31,100 nucleotides of DNA from DALYJJ01 sp031969915 (GCA_031969915.1 DALYJJ010000070.1:1-31100), one strand, 5' to 3'. Counted from the first letter of the stretch, positions 8,601 to 16,098 are shown. The notes: generated from the letters alone by a model not told the origin. Made by a program: numbers and translations.

Positions 8601-8985
8601 CCTCTACCGGCGACGCGCTCGCCGAGGGAAGGCTCAAGTCCGAACCCCCCAGCGACCGGTACGTGGCCAGACGCCGCTCAGCGGCTCCGCGGTCGCCCGC
8701 GATCAGATCGAGTAATGCCAGGCGCCGCGCGGTTTGGGCCGCCGCCTGCTTGTTGCCGTCGCGCTCCACCACGCTCAGGAGTTTTTCGTACACGCCGCGC
8801 GCTTCCGAGTCCCGGTGCCGGTCGAGGAACTGCGCATAGGCGGCCAGCGCCTCCGCGCTCTCCGGCGACGCCTGCACCGCCCGTTGCAGCGCGGCGCGGG
8901 CGCTTCGCGGCTCTTCGGCCGGTTGAGCGCTTACCCACGTCGAACCCAGAAAAGAGATCAGAAGCCCGGATGCGAAGAGTCTCAT
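5635..8985 (-). CDS. Large exported protein of unknown function with N-terminal TPR-like region
   Basis: The product is 1116 residues from the ATG at 8985. A GTG four codons earlier also fits, but TGAGGA lies eight bases before the ATG. Residues 1-20 form a Sec signal peptide ending VSA. Residues about 25-120 are alanine-rich helix pairs resembling tetratricopeptide repeats (AALQRAVQASPESAEALAAY). The remaining thousand residues look like a mixed alpha-rich globular protein with conserved-looking Trp and Tyr. Two cysteines, near 212 and 232, could pair outside the cytoplasm. I recognise no enzyme motif and no transmembrane helix after the signal. The gene abuts the VWFA gene downstream (TGATG overlap if the earliest start is used), so the two are almost certainly co-expressed. 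Confidence 0.85.
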   Translation of the reverse strand: MRLFASGLLISFLGSTWVSAQPAEEPRSARAALQRAVQASPESAEALAAYAQFLDRHRDSEARGVYEKLLSVVERDGNKQAAAQTARRLALLDLIAGDRGAAERRLATYRSLGGSDLSLPSASASPVEVAHADIPGPIRSFARMAALSPDLPPQDLLPALARNIVTSGYQAAASSESLDQTEYLKLVFRYLSQARELEKLAGAGKEIKIETCESTQTADLLRVLGFRMRGGCGSEVVLETVNATRAFLTMDSGFPLAELEQALRTNRPFVYDFRPTKVPVLYGPEYWLSGMKDAKTGEFIDLFMGDPSLCRLYLGVSKLDPETAKDLRQHMPAPRIRAFAHVLDFFGGMFRLRGGKAFVPGGQRAAAAWGDLAGASPDQGTVFYERLLVRDDGWLAGYYDALARIEGPSLDYLTEPARLKRFYAALRGKVTSPGPARPVFRSNTDLMLLTARLRVEKDGRAHVPGGVEVWKNLFVNHPHGKYDGKLTKAATGWKDADDVLEALFALCRKAVENEPLKIFMGVSDINRQRARPLEPATIDRMAREYRKYGSQYTIFSEAPNLSDKTILQYLEIVKSLDDIGNNALKADTAGTMQALTGLWQIFTRQGVIPGDGADAALSQLIGGFAKIDDTRQLFDVARAGVNVLLKAANSRADASPQDRMIDLLAGVSAPSDVDTHNALVADMIRIFEAQRLVSLKTIFDLDDHLESLSRGEKLNSALLNRLATRIAEIQLPRSSLSSMEKNSFAFGFWTEKHVEEQRKMNLRAVIEKAGQDAVKLKDARGLLAPILRDTLVGFNYIHYAPPGAQVLFTNPLFVRSHDFIGSQGAHQTWRPTEVFGTGWPSSAGGRLVGSLAQLPYALAEAEQNFLIPSREQALIWGDLVPQMLLSAKVPRWWRVTPAQTRWVSLHMRIAEAKLAEAAVNPSLREPVFAALDRRASPARVRRVAELIERGEVREAIDNVMPSEFFLMGLELAQAGSAADPFLSEARQLASSAARDVTPEAISAAFGTPKPTLANTYQPQLLNMRTFPTLMGYSSRIMAESWESNLLYFAALSYDCHMAPSQLNLSVPEWTQKTMEQIFATHLEDWPALLRSLRAVGEEVRAQNKRLMALEMKASAQ

Positions 8986-9112
8986 GAAAATCCTCACCCT
9001 CTATCGCCTACTTGTTCGAAAAGTCTACCACCGCCGGGGTCCTGGTGCGGCGAGGCCCGCCGGGATAACGGCGGCGCCGGTGTTAATTCTCGCCCAGTCC
9101 GGGTTGCGGCGA

Positions 9113-9118
9113 TACAAT
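9113..9118 (+). promoter_or_regulatory. Candidate -10 box 8 bp before the first gene of the sugar cluster
   Basis: TACAAT lies 8 bp before the ATG at 9127. Transcription would start at or within about two bases of the ATG, and there is no Shine-Dalgarno (the intervening bases are CCCCTTTG). This would give a leaderless mRNA. The -35 element is not recognisable. Confidence 0.45.
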
Positions 9119-9126
9119 CCCCTTTG

Positions 9127-10053
9127 ATGAGACTCGCCTTGCTGGTCCTCTCCGCCGCGCTCCTCTGCGGCGGCGCCGAGCTGCGCATCGGCATTATCGG
9201 CACCGATACGTCGCACGCTCCGGCCTTCACGAAACTCCTCGCCGGGCGCACGGACGCGCGCGTGACCGCCGCCTTCAAAGGCGGAAGCCCCGATGTCGAA
9301 GCCAGCCGTTCGCGCGTCGAGAAGTACGCCGCGGAACTGTCCTCGCAATACGGCGTGACGCTTGTGGATTCGATCGACGCTCTACTTCGCCAGGTCGACG
9401 CCGTGTTGCTGTTGAGCGTCGACGGCCGGACGCACCTGGAGCAGGCACGCCAGGTCTTCGCCGCCCGCAAGCCGGTCTTCATCGATAAGCCGCTGGCTTC
9501 GACGTTCGCCGACGCGGAGGCCATCGCCGGGGCCGCCGGCGGCGTGCCCTGGTTCACGTCGTCCGCGCTCCGGTACGGTCCGCTCGCGCGAATGAAATCG
9601 CCGTCCGCGGCGGGGTACGTGGTCTTGGCGCCCGCTCCGTTCGAAGAGCACCACGCGCTGGACCTCACCTGGTATGGCATTCACGGCGTGGAACTGCTCT
9701 ACACGCTCATGGGCCCGGGTTGCGAAGAGGTGACACGCGTTGCCGCGAAGGACGCCGACGTCGTCGTCGGGCGATGGCGCGACGGACGCCTTGGCACCGT
9801 GCAATTGCGGCGTCCGCAGAGCGGGTACGGCGTCCTGGTCTTCGATGGCAAGGACGCGCGAGCCAGCGATCCCGCGACGCAAGCGATCGACTACGCGCCG
9901 CTCGTCGATCGCATCCTCGACTTTTTCCGGACCGGCCGCCCGCCCGTGCCGAATGAAGAATCGCTCGAGATCTTCGCCTTCATGGAAGCGGCGCAGCGCA
10001 GCAAGGCGGCGGGAGGCGCTCCGGTCCGCCTCCCGGAGACGCGGATACGATAA
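9127..10053 (+). CDS. Exported Gfo/Idh/MocA-type oxidoreductase (short form)
   Basis: The product is 308 residues from the ATG at 9127. Residues 1-17 are a Sec-like signal (MRLALLVLSAALLCGGA). A Rossmann strand follows (ELRIGIIGTDTSHAPAF), in which the dinucleotide loop is GIIGTDTSH rather than the usual GxGxxG. The family landmarks VDAVLLLSVDG, KPVFIDKPL (catalytic-type Lys near residue 122) and YGIHGVELLY (His) are present. The protein is shorter than the 330-400 residues usual for the family, and its C-terminal beta-sheet domain looks reduced. It starts a three-gene unit: 12 bp separate it from the TIM-barrel gene. The likely role is NAD(P)-dependent oxidation or reduction of a sugar or cyclitol, or of a carbohydrate breakdown product. 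The substrate is not evident. Confidence 0.82.
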   Translation: MRLALLVLSAALLCGGAELRIGIIGTDTSHAPAFTKLLAGRTDARVTAAFKGGSPDVEASRSRVEKYAAELSSQYGVTLVDSIDALLRQVDAVLLLSVDGRTHLEQARQVFAARKPVFIDKPLASTFADAEAIAGAAGGVPWFTSSALRYGPLARMKSPSAAGYVVLAPAPFEEHHALDLTWYGIHGVELLYTLMGPGCEEVTRVAAKDADVVVGRWRDGRLGTVQLRRPQSGYGVLVFDGKDARASDPATQAIDYAPLVDRILDFFRTGRPPVPNEESLEIFAFMEAAQRSKAAGGAPVRLPETRIR

Positions 10054-10065
10054 ACTCGGCGCGAT

Positions 10066-10962
10066 ATGGGCGTAACACGAAGAGAAGCGATCATGAGTGC
10101 GATGGGCGCCGGCTGTTTGTCCGCTGCGGCGGGAGAGCATCGGGTTTCGCTGGCGTCGTGGTCGATGAGCCGCAGCTTCTTCGCGGGCCAGTGGAAGCTG
10201 CTCGATCTGCCGGGCATCCTGAGAAACAAACTCGGCATCTCCGGCCTGGAGTATGTCAACCAGTTCTTCGAGAACCCGACGCTGCAGTATCTGGCGAAGC
10301 TGAAGAAATCGTGCGCCGACAACGGCGTCGACGGCTACCTGCTGATGGTGGACCTGGAGGGCGCGACAGCCGCCATCGACCCCGCCGAGCGGCGGCAATC
10401 GGAAGTCGCCCATCGCAAATGGATCGACATCGCGCATTACCTGGGCTGCAAGTTCGTCCGCGTGAATCTCTACGGCGGCCTGGAGGACTGGAAGCAGGAT
10501 CAGGACCTGGTGAAGCGCGGGGCCGAGACCATGCGGAAGTTGGCCGAGTACGCGAAGGGCTCCGGCGTGCAGATCCTGGTGGAGAACCACGGCCGCGCGT
10601 CTTCCGATCCCGACGTCCTGGTGGCGCTGGTGAAGGCCGTGGCGCATCCCGGCTTCGCGCTGCTGGTCGACCTGGGCAACTGGAACAAGGGTGACGACCG
10701 CTACGCCGCCGTAAAGAAGACCTTGCCCTACGGCCGCGCCATTTCCGTGAAGGGCACCTGGGGTGCGCGGCTCGACCCGGCCTTCGACATGGAGAAGCTC
10801 ATGCGCGTGGCTCTCGAAGGCGGCTACAAAGGCTGGTGGGCCATCGAACAAGGCCCGCCCGGCAATGACAAGGTTGAGCCCGGCGAGATGATCGCGCGCG
10901 AGGCGCAGACCATCGGCGAGATCAAGGCTCTGATCCGGAAGGTGACGGGAGCGCAATCATGA
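10066..10962 (+). CDS. Sugar phosphate isomerase/epimerase-like TIM-barrel protein
   Basis: The product is 298 residues of the xylose isomerase-like (AP endonuclease 2) TIM-barrel superfamily. The N-terminus MGVTRREAIMSAMGAG carries a twin-arginine pair before a short hydrophobic stretch, suggesting Tat export. Barrel landmarks that would supply the metal ligands are visible: a Glu in ILVENHG (residues about 170-176), an Asp in LLVDLGNW, SVKGTW where many relatives have a His, and a Glu in WWAIEQG near residue 265. The loss of the usual His may mean an altered metal site. Its stop overlaps the start of the next gene (ATGA at 10959-10962), so translation is probably coupled. With two Gfo/Idh/MocA genes flanking it, the cluster resembles acidobacterial and planctomycete sugar-modifying sets. 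Confidence 0.85.
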   Translation: MGVTRREAIMSAMGAGCLSAAAGEHRVSLASWSMSRSFFAGQWKLLDLPGILRNKLGISGLEYVNQFFENPTLQYLAKLKKSCADNGVDGYLLMVDLEGATAAIDPAERRQSEVAHRKWIDIAHYLGCKFVRVNLYGGLEDWKQDQDLVKRGAETMRKLAEYAKGSGVQILVENHGRASSDPDVLVALVKAVAHPGFALLVDLGNWNKGDDRYAAVKKTLPYGRAISVKGTWGARLDPAFDMEKLMRVALEGGYKGWWAIEQGPPGNDKVEPGEMIAREAQTIGEIKALIRKVTGAQS

Positions 10963-12446
10963 TTACCAGGCGTGAGTTTGCCGGGGCCGGGCTGTTGATC
11001 GTGCCCCGGAGTGTGCTGGGCGGCGCCGGCCAGGTGGCCCCGAGCGATCGCGTGACGCTCGCGGCCGTTGGGATGGGCCGCCAGGGAATGGCAGTCGGCA
11101 TGGATCTGCTGCTTCGGCCGAACGTGCAGATGGTGGCAGTGTGCGATTGCAATCGCGCCAGCAAGGACTACGTCGAGTACGGCAAGAATTCGATGCTCCG
11201 GCAGGCCCGCGAGACCCTCGGCTCCGGCTTCGAGAGTTGGGCGGAAGATCTCGCTTCGCCGGGCGACGCGCTGCTCACTCAACAGTTCAAGACCAGCCTG
11301 GGCTTCGGCGGCCGCGAACCGGCCAAGCGTCTGGTGGAAGCCTATTACGGGCAGGCCAAGCGCTCCGGCAATTACCGCGGCTGCAACGCCTACGCCGACT
11401 TCCGAGAATTGCTGGAGAAAGAAAGCGGCGTGGACGCCGTCTACGTTGCCACTCCCGATCACTGGCACGCTCCGATCGCCATCGCCGCCATGCGCAAACG
11501 AAAACATGTGCTGTGCCAGAAGCCGATGACGCATTCCATCGGAGAGGCGCACCGCATGGCCGCCGTGGCGCGAGAGATGAAAGTGGCCACGTCGGTGACC
11601 GTGAACAACCCTTCGATTCCCGAGTCGAAGACCATCGCCCAGTGGATTGCCGGCGGGGCCATCGGCCGCGTGCGCGAAGTGCACAACTGGTCTACCCGCC
11701 CCTTCTGGCCGCAAGGCGTCGGGCGCCCCAAAGAGACTCCGCCCGTTCCCGAAGGCTTCGACTGGAACATGTGGGTGGGCCCGGCGGCGGAACGTCCGTA
11801 CCATCCCTCCTACCAGCCGTTCTCCTGGCGCGGCTGGGTGGATTTCGGCTGCGGTTCGTTCGGCGACATGGGATGCTACAGCTTCGCCGGCCTGTTCAAG
11901 ATCCTGAATCTCACGCCGCCCGTTTCGGTGGAGGCAACGAGCAGCGAATCGTGGCCGGAAACCTACCCGAAAGCGTCGCTCGTGCACCTCACGTTCAAGG
12001 ACGGCATGCGGCTCAGTTGGTACGACGGAGGATTGAAACCGCCGCGTCCGGCGGGCCTGTCCGAAGCGGACGAGCGCCAGTTCGCGCGCGGTCAGGAAGG
12101 CGTGATGTACGTGGGCGACAAGGGCCTCATCCTGGCCGGGTTCAACGGAGACAATCCGCGTCTGATCCCCGCCAACGGCCGCTTCGAGCCTCCGCCGCGC
12201 CGCGACCCGCGCGACCGCACGGACCCCGCCATCGACCAATGGCTCGCCGCCTGTAAGGGCGGCCCGCAGCCCGTGGCGTGCTTCGAAACGCAGGCTCCGG
12301 TGACCGAGGCGCTGCTGCTTGGCTGCCTGTCGCAGCGCATGCCCGGCGAGAAGCTGCTCTGGGACTCCGCGGCCAGGAAGGTAACGAACAACGCCGCGGC
12401 GAATGCCCACGTCGATCCGCCGTATCGCGGCGATTGGGCCCGGTAG
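10959..12446 (+). CDS. Tat-exported Gfo/Idh/MocA family oxidoreductase
   Basis: The product is 495 residues. MITRREFAGAGLLIV is a good twin-arginine signal (TRREF). The Rossmann motif is VTLAAVGMGRQGM near residue 35. YVATPDHWHAPI (about residues 160-172) and LCQKPMTHS (near 185) are the hallmark strand and the EKP-like motif, with Gln for Glu before the catalytic Lys. GDMGCYSF near 305 belongs to the substrate side. Length and order match the long secreted Gfo/Idh/MocA group common in Bacteroidetes, Planctomycetes and Acidobacteria. The ATG overlaps the stop of the TIM-barrel gene by 4 bp. It converges with the small membrane gene on the other strand, leaving only 8 bp. The cofactor probably folds in before Tat export; the substrate is unknown. 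Confidence 0.9.
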   Translation: MITRREFAGAGLLIVPRSVLGGAGQVAPSDRVTLAAVGMGRQGMAVGMDLLLRPNVQMVAVCDCNRASKDYVEYGKNSMLRQARETLGSGFESWAEDLASPGDALLTQQFKTSLGFGGREPAKRLVEAYYGQAKRSGNYRGCNAYADFRELLEKESGVDAVYVATPDHWHAPIAIAAMRKRKHVLCQKPMTHSIGEAHRMAAVAREMKVATSVTVNNPSIPESKTIAQWIAGGAIGRVREVHNWSTRPFWPQGVGRPKETPPVPEGFDWNMWVGPAAERPYHPSYQPFSWRGWVDFGCGSFGDMGCYSFAGLFKILNLTPPVSVEATSSESWPETYPKASLVHLTFKDGMRLSWYDGGLKPPRPAGLSEADERQFARGQEGVMYVGDKGLILAGFNGDNPRLIPANGRFEPPPRRDPRDRTDPAIDQWLAACKGGPQPVACFETQAPVTEALLLGCLSQRMPGEKLLWDSAARKVTNNAAANAHVDPPYRGDWAR

Positions 12447-12454
12447 CCACCGGG

Positions 12455-12850
12455 TCAGGTGCGGCGGAAATCGCCGCAAACCGTGAGCAGCATGCCCGCG
12501 ATCCAGAGGCCGCATCCCAGGATCGGCCGGATGTCCCCAACCGCGAACGTCACCGGCACTACCGGGAGCAGTCCGGCCAGAACCAGCGCCGTCACCCGCC
12601 GGGGGCGCGCGCGCCCGGTGAACCGGAATAGCAGGTAGAGCAGCATCGCCGGATTGATCAGGCCACAGGCCAGCAGCAGCGGGCCGAGCCATTCGCCATC
12701 GCGCGCCGCCGACGCGCCGACCGTGTAGACGTGCGCCGCGCAGACCCAACCCCTCAGGGGAGGCATGTCCTGCAGCTTCACTGCCGGCAGTGCGAAGCTG
12801 ACGGCATACGCCGCCAGGCCCGTCGCCAGCAGGGCCGTGCGCGGGGCCAT
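12455..12850 (-). CDS. Small four-helix membrane protein, coupled to murA
   Basis: The product is 131 residues from the ATG at 12850, whose A is shared with the TGA of murA (TGATG). This suggests translation by ribosomes finishing murA. A GTG one codon earlier is also open. Four hydrophobic segments are visible: about residues 5-24, 57-78, 86-105 and 108-124. The loop between the first two is longer and holds a Cys and acidic residues (RDGEWLG). I recognise no family. The coupling to the first committed step of peptidoglycan synthesis hints at an envelope role, but this could be positional only. Confidence 0.75.
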   Translation of the reverse strand: MAPRTALLATGLAAYAVSFALPAVKLQDMPPLRGWVCAAHVYTVGASAARDGEWLGPLLLACGLINPAMLLYLLFRFTGRARPRRVTALVLAGLLPVVPVTFAVGDIRPILGCGLWIAGMLLTVCGDFRRT

Positions 12851-14163
12851 CACGCCGCCACGATCTCAGCCCCCAGCGCGGTCAGCTTCGGCAGCAGGTT
12901 CTCATACCCGCGGCCGATCACCTGCACGCCTTCGAGCGTCGAGACACCCTCCGCCACCAGCGCCGCGATCACGTAGGAGAAGCCCGCGCGCAGGTCCGGG
13001 ATGTGAATGCGTTCCCCGCGCAGCGGCGTGGGCCCCACCACGACCGCGCTGTGCAGGTAGTTGCGCTGTCCAAAGCGGCAGCGCCGGCTGCCCAGGCATT
13101 CGCGGAACAACTGGATCTGGGCGCCCATCTTGTTGAGCGCCTCGACATAGCCGAAGCGCTCCTCGTAAACCGTTTCGTGGACCACCGAGACGCCGCGCGC
13201 CTGGGTGAGGGCGATGACGAAGGGCTGCTGCCAGTCGGTCATGAAGCCCGGATGGACATCGGTCTCAAGCGGCACCGGCCGCAACTCGCCTCCCCGCCAG
13301 AATTCGATGCCCTCGTCCGCCGCCTCGAACTCTCCGCCCAACTGGCGGTACTTGTTGAGGAACGTGACCATATCGATCTGACGGGCGTTGCGGACGAAGA
13401 CCCGGCCATTAGTGGCGAGCGCGGCGCAGGCCCACGAGGCGGCCTCCAGGCGATCCGGGATCGTCGAGTGATCGAATCCGCGGAGCCGCTGCACGCCGTA
13501 GATCGTGATCGTGCGGTCCGTGTCCACGGTGATGATCGCGCCCATCTTCTGGAGCACGCAGATCAGGTCGATGATCTCCGGTTCGACGGCCGCGTTCGAT
13601 AGCTCAGTGATTCCTTCGGCGAGCACAGCCGAGAGGACCACCTGCTCGGTGGCGCCCACGCTCGGATACTCCAGCCGGATCTTCGCGCCCCGCAGTCTGG
13701 ACGCGGTCAGGCGCGACGCGCCCGGCTCCTCGTACAATTCGCCGCCGAGTTCCTGGAGCGCGCGAATGTGAAAATCGACGGGCCGCGGACCGATTCGGCA
13801 ACCGCCGAGCGAAGGGATGGGAGCTTCGCCGAACCGCGCAAGCAGCGGCCCACAGGTAAGGATCGGGATGCGGCTCCGGCCCGAGAACTCCTTGAGGACG
13901 CGCCGTTCCATGGGCCGCAGCCCGGCGGGCTTGATCACGACGATGCCCGGCGCCGGGCTCTCCACTTCTCCGCCCAGGGCGCGGATCAGGTCGGAGACGA
14001 TCTCGACATCCGCGACGTCCGCGACGTTTCGCAATGTGCACGGTTCACCGGTGAGCAGCGCAGCCACCATGATTTTCGGGAGCGCGTTCTTAGCTCCCCG
14101 GATGGCCACCTCGCCGGTCAGCGGTTTGCCCCCGCGAATACTCAGCTCGTCGGTCAGGACCAT
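12850..14163 (-). CDS. murA: UDP-N-acetylglucosamine 1-carboxyvinyltransferase MurA
   Basis: The product is 437 residues of the EPSP-synthase fold. It transfers enolpyruvate from PEP to UDP-GlcNAc, the first committed step of peptidoglycan synthesis in the cytoplasm. Active-site residues are in place: Lys25-Asn26 in RGAKNALPK, Cys122 in SLGGCRIGPRPVDFH (the residue alkylated by fosfomycin), an Asp in HPGFMTDWQQPF (general base, matching Asp305 of E. coli), and an Arg in PDLRAGFSY. The Cys predicts fosfomycin sensitivity at the target level. It is slightly longer than the E. coli enzyme (419), with an extra stretch near residue 365 (FRECLGSRRCRFGQ). GACAAT lies 12 bp upstream of the ATG and there is no strong Shine-Dalgarno. 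The small membrane gene is coupled downstream. Confidence 0.97.
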   Translation of the reverse strand: MVLTDELSIRGGKPLTGEVAIRGAKNALPKIMVAALLTGEPCTLRNVADVADVEIVSDLIRALGGEVESPAPGIVVIKPAGLRPMERRVLKEFSGRSRIPILTCGPLLARFGEAPIPSLGGCRIGPRPVDFHIRALQELGGELYEEPGASRLTASRLRGAKIRLEYPSVGATEQVVLSAVLAEGITELSNAAVEPEIIDLICVLQKMGAIITVDTDRTITIYGVQRLRGFDHSTIPDRLEAASWACAALATNGRVFVRNARQIDMVTFLNKYRQLGGEFEAADEGIEFWRGGELRPVPLETDVHPGFMTDWQQPFVIALTQARGVSVVHETVYEERFGYVEALNKMGAQIQLFRECLGSRRCRFGQRNYLHSAVVVGPTPLRGERIHIPDLRAGFSYVIAALVAEGVSTLEGVQVIGRGYENLLPKLTALGAEIVAA

Positions 14164-14252
14164 AGGCTGACGGCTATTGTCCCACGCCCACGCAAGGGTC
14201 TTTGAAACGCCTTGCCGGGCCGCGGAGTCGAACCAGGAGAGGCCTTCGCGCG

Positions 14253-15719
14253 ATGGAGATCAATGCGCGCCGCTTCCGCATGGCGCTGCTGGCGCTGGTC
14301 GGTGCGGCCGCTCTCCTGCTCCTGGCGCGTTCGTTCCTGGGGCCGATCCGTATCGGCCGCGCGGTGGTTCATTCGCCGGTCGCCCTGGAAGGGTTCATCT
14401 CTCTCGCACTCCTGCTTTCGGTGCTCCTTGCGCCTCGCGCGGCGCGCCATCCGCCCGCCGCCGTTTCCGTTCCCGGCTCCGGGCGCTATGCGCTCATTCT
14501 GGCGGGCCTTGCCGCAGCCCTTCTCTTCGTTCCGAACCTCGCGGCGCCCTATCTCAGTGACGACTACATTCACGTCGCGCGCCGCTCCCACGCGAACTCC
14601 TTCGTGGCGCACTTCCACTCCCCGGGTGCGGACGGCGCATTCCGGCCCGCCGGCTATCTCTATCTCGAAATCCTGGCCCGCGCCGGCGGCGCCACACCGT
14701 TCATCTGGCACGCCATGTCCCTTGGCTTGCACCTTGCCAATGGCGTTCTTCTCTATAGGTTCGCGCGGCGGCTCGGCTACCCGGGCGGCGTGGCGAGCGC
14801 CGCCTGTCTCCTGTTCTGGATTCACGCGAGCCGTGCCGAACCCGTGGCGTGGGCGTCGGCGGCATTCGATCTACTCGCGGTCCTTTTTGCCCTGGCGGCG
14901 GCGCTGATCCTGCTTCCCAGCCGGCTGGGCGCGATTCCGGCTGCTCTTCTCGCCGCGCTGTTCACCGCGGCTTCCGTGTGGAGCAAGGAGAGCACCTACC
15001 TTCTGCCGCTGGTCTTTCCGGCCATCGCCGCGGCGCGAGGGCAGAGGCTGCGCGCGGTGCCCCTGGCGGTCTCTGCGGTCGTGGTAGCGGCACTGCTTCT
15101 GCACCGGTTCTGGTTCTTCGCCGGCCCGGGGGGCTATCCGGATCCCGCCACCGGCCGCGAGGCTCTCCTCTCGCTGAACCCGGTTTCCACCGCGAAAGCG
15201 CTGCTGCACCGCTCCTGGACGATCCTCTTCTTCCCGGTCAATTGGAACGCCGATGGTGCTCACTTCCTGCGGACCGCGGGCCTCGCCTTTCTGTGCCTTG
15301 GGTACGGCGGCGTGTTCGCCGGCGCGGCCGGCCGGATTGAGCGCCGGTCGGTTCGATGGCTCCTGACTGCGACGGTCCTCGCCCTGCTGCCGGCAGCGCC
15401 TCTGCTGCTGATCGGCGACGATGCGCTGGGCAGCCGTTTCTTCTACTTCGCAGGTGTTCCCTTTGCGATCCTCGCCGCGGACTGTGCTCAGGCCTCGGGT
15501 TCGCGGCGCGCCGCCGCCGCGCTCTGGCTCTCGCTCACCGTTGGGCATGCGTTGCTGCTCGAGCACAACCTCGCCGCCTGGCGGCGCGCCGCGTACGCCG
15601 CGGAAAGGCTCTGTGCCGAGGCCGCGGACACAGGCCGCCGTACGCCCCCTCCCGCCGTCTTGGGCGGCGTCTATCTCTTCGCCAACGGATTCGAGGAGTG
15701 CGTAGCCGGTAGTAGGTGA
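14253..15719 (+). CDS. Polytopic membrane protein, probable GT-C-fold glycosyltransferase
   Basis: The product is 488 residues from the ATG at 14253 (MEINARRFRM), with AGGAGA 12 bases upstream. A longer frame from 14202 would add a basic 17-residue stretch lacking support. There are about ten hydrophobic segments. The first is at residues 10-30, and the large hydrophilic loop after the third carries YLSDDY (Asp103-Asp104), the acidic pair typical of the first exoplasmic loop in GT-C transferases that use polyprenyl-phosphate sugars. RPAGYLYLE and KESTYLLPL are also reminiscent of this fold. The specific donor and acceptor cannot be read. The gene is divergent from murA, with 89 bp between, and meets the thiC-side methyltransferase-like gene tail to tail, 6 bp apart. 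Confidence 0.72.
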   Translation: MEINARRFRMALLALVGAAALLLLARSFLGPIRIGRAVVHSPVALEGFISLALLLSVLLAPRAARHPPAAVSVPGSGRYALILAGLAAALLFVPNLAAPYLSDDYIHVARRSHANSFVAHFHSPGADGAFRPAGYLYLEILARAGGATPFIWHAMSLGLHLANGVLLYRFARRLGYPGGVASAACLLFWIHASRAEPVAWASAAFDLLAVLFALAAALILLPSRLGAIPAALLAALFTAASVWSKESTYLLPLVFPAIAAARGQRLRAVPLAVSAVVVAALLLHRFWFFAGPGGYPDPATGREALLSLNPVSTAKALLHRSWTILFFPVNWNADGAHFLRTAGLAFLCLGYGGVFAGAAGRIERRSVRWLLTATVLALLPAAPLLLIGDDALGSRFFYFAGVPFAILAADCAQASGSRRAAAALWLSLTVGHALLLEHNLAAWRRAAYAAERLCAEAADTGRRTPPPAVLGGVYLFANGFEECVAGSR

Positions 15720-15725
15720 GGCGCG

Positions 15726-16091
15726 TCAGGGTTTGACGAACTCCCCGGAGCCCGCCGCCTCGAAGCCCTCGGGCGTGCGAGGCGTGAACAGCGCCGCCCC
15801 GGGAGCCATCACTCTCCGGATCTCGCGCTGCGTCTGCTGCGGGTTCGTCCATTCGGGCAGCAGGTCCGTCACCACTGTGAAGAGTTCGTCCCGCCAGGGG
15901 ATTTCGTCGGAAGCGCCGGGCGTGAACATGACGTTGTCCAGGTGAGCGAACTCGCGCCGCGCGGTGCGAATCTCTTCGTCCGAAGCAAGGCACGCGATCA
16001 GTCCGCCGGGCAACTGGGCGGAGAAGCTCTCGAGCTGGTCCTTCGTCGGGACGCCAAGGATCAGGAGGCGATCACTGGTGGTGAGCCGCAT
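15726..16091 (-). CDS. Small SAM-methyltransferase-like protein lacking the N-terminal SAM-binding part
   Basis: The product is 121 residues. The ATG at 16091 lies 7 bp after the thiC stop on the same strand, so the gene is probably co-transcribed with thiC. VMFTPGASDEIPWRDELFTV and EIRRVMAPGAALFTP match the second half of a class I methyltransferase (the acidic-loop strand and the hallmark RVLKPGG strand). The GxGxG motif that binds S-adenosylmethionine is absent, and the N-terminus LLILGVPTKDQLESF has only a strand-loop-helix. It is therefore either a degenerate methyltransferase or a protein that reuses the fold for something else. Confidence 0.65.
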   Translation of the reverse strand: MRLTTSDRLLILGVPTKDQLESFSAQLPGGLIACLASDEEIRTARREFAHLDNVMFTPGASDEIPWRDELFTVVTDLLPEWTNPQQTQREIRRVMAPGAALFTPRTPEGFEAAGSGEFVKP

Positions 16092-16098
16092 GACGCCG

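Noticed and set aside
6268..8715. Long plus-strand open frame (815 codons) opposite the 1116-residue gene
   Set aside because: It is antisense to a gene with a signal peptide and good start; the translation is Arg/Gln/His-rich and typical of a GC-rich shadow frame.
12439..12454. Hairpin CCCGGT-AGCC-ACCGGG between converging genes
   Set aside because: The 6-bp stem has no T-tract and overlaps a stop codon; too weak to call a terminator.
10824..12749. Minus-strand frame (641 codons) opposite the Tat-exported oxidoreductase
   Set aside because: It mirrors a clearly recognised Gfo/Idh/MocA gene and has shadow-like composition.
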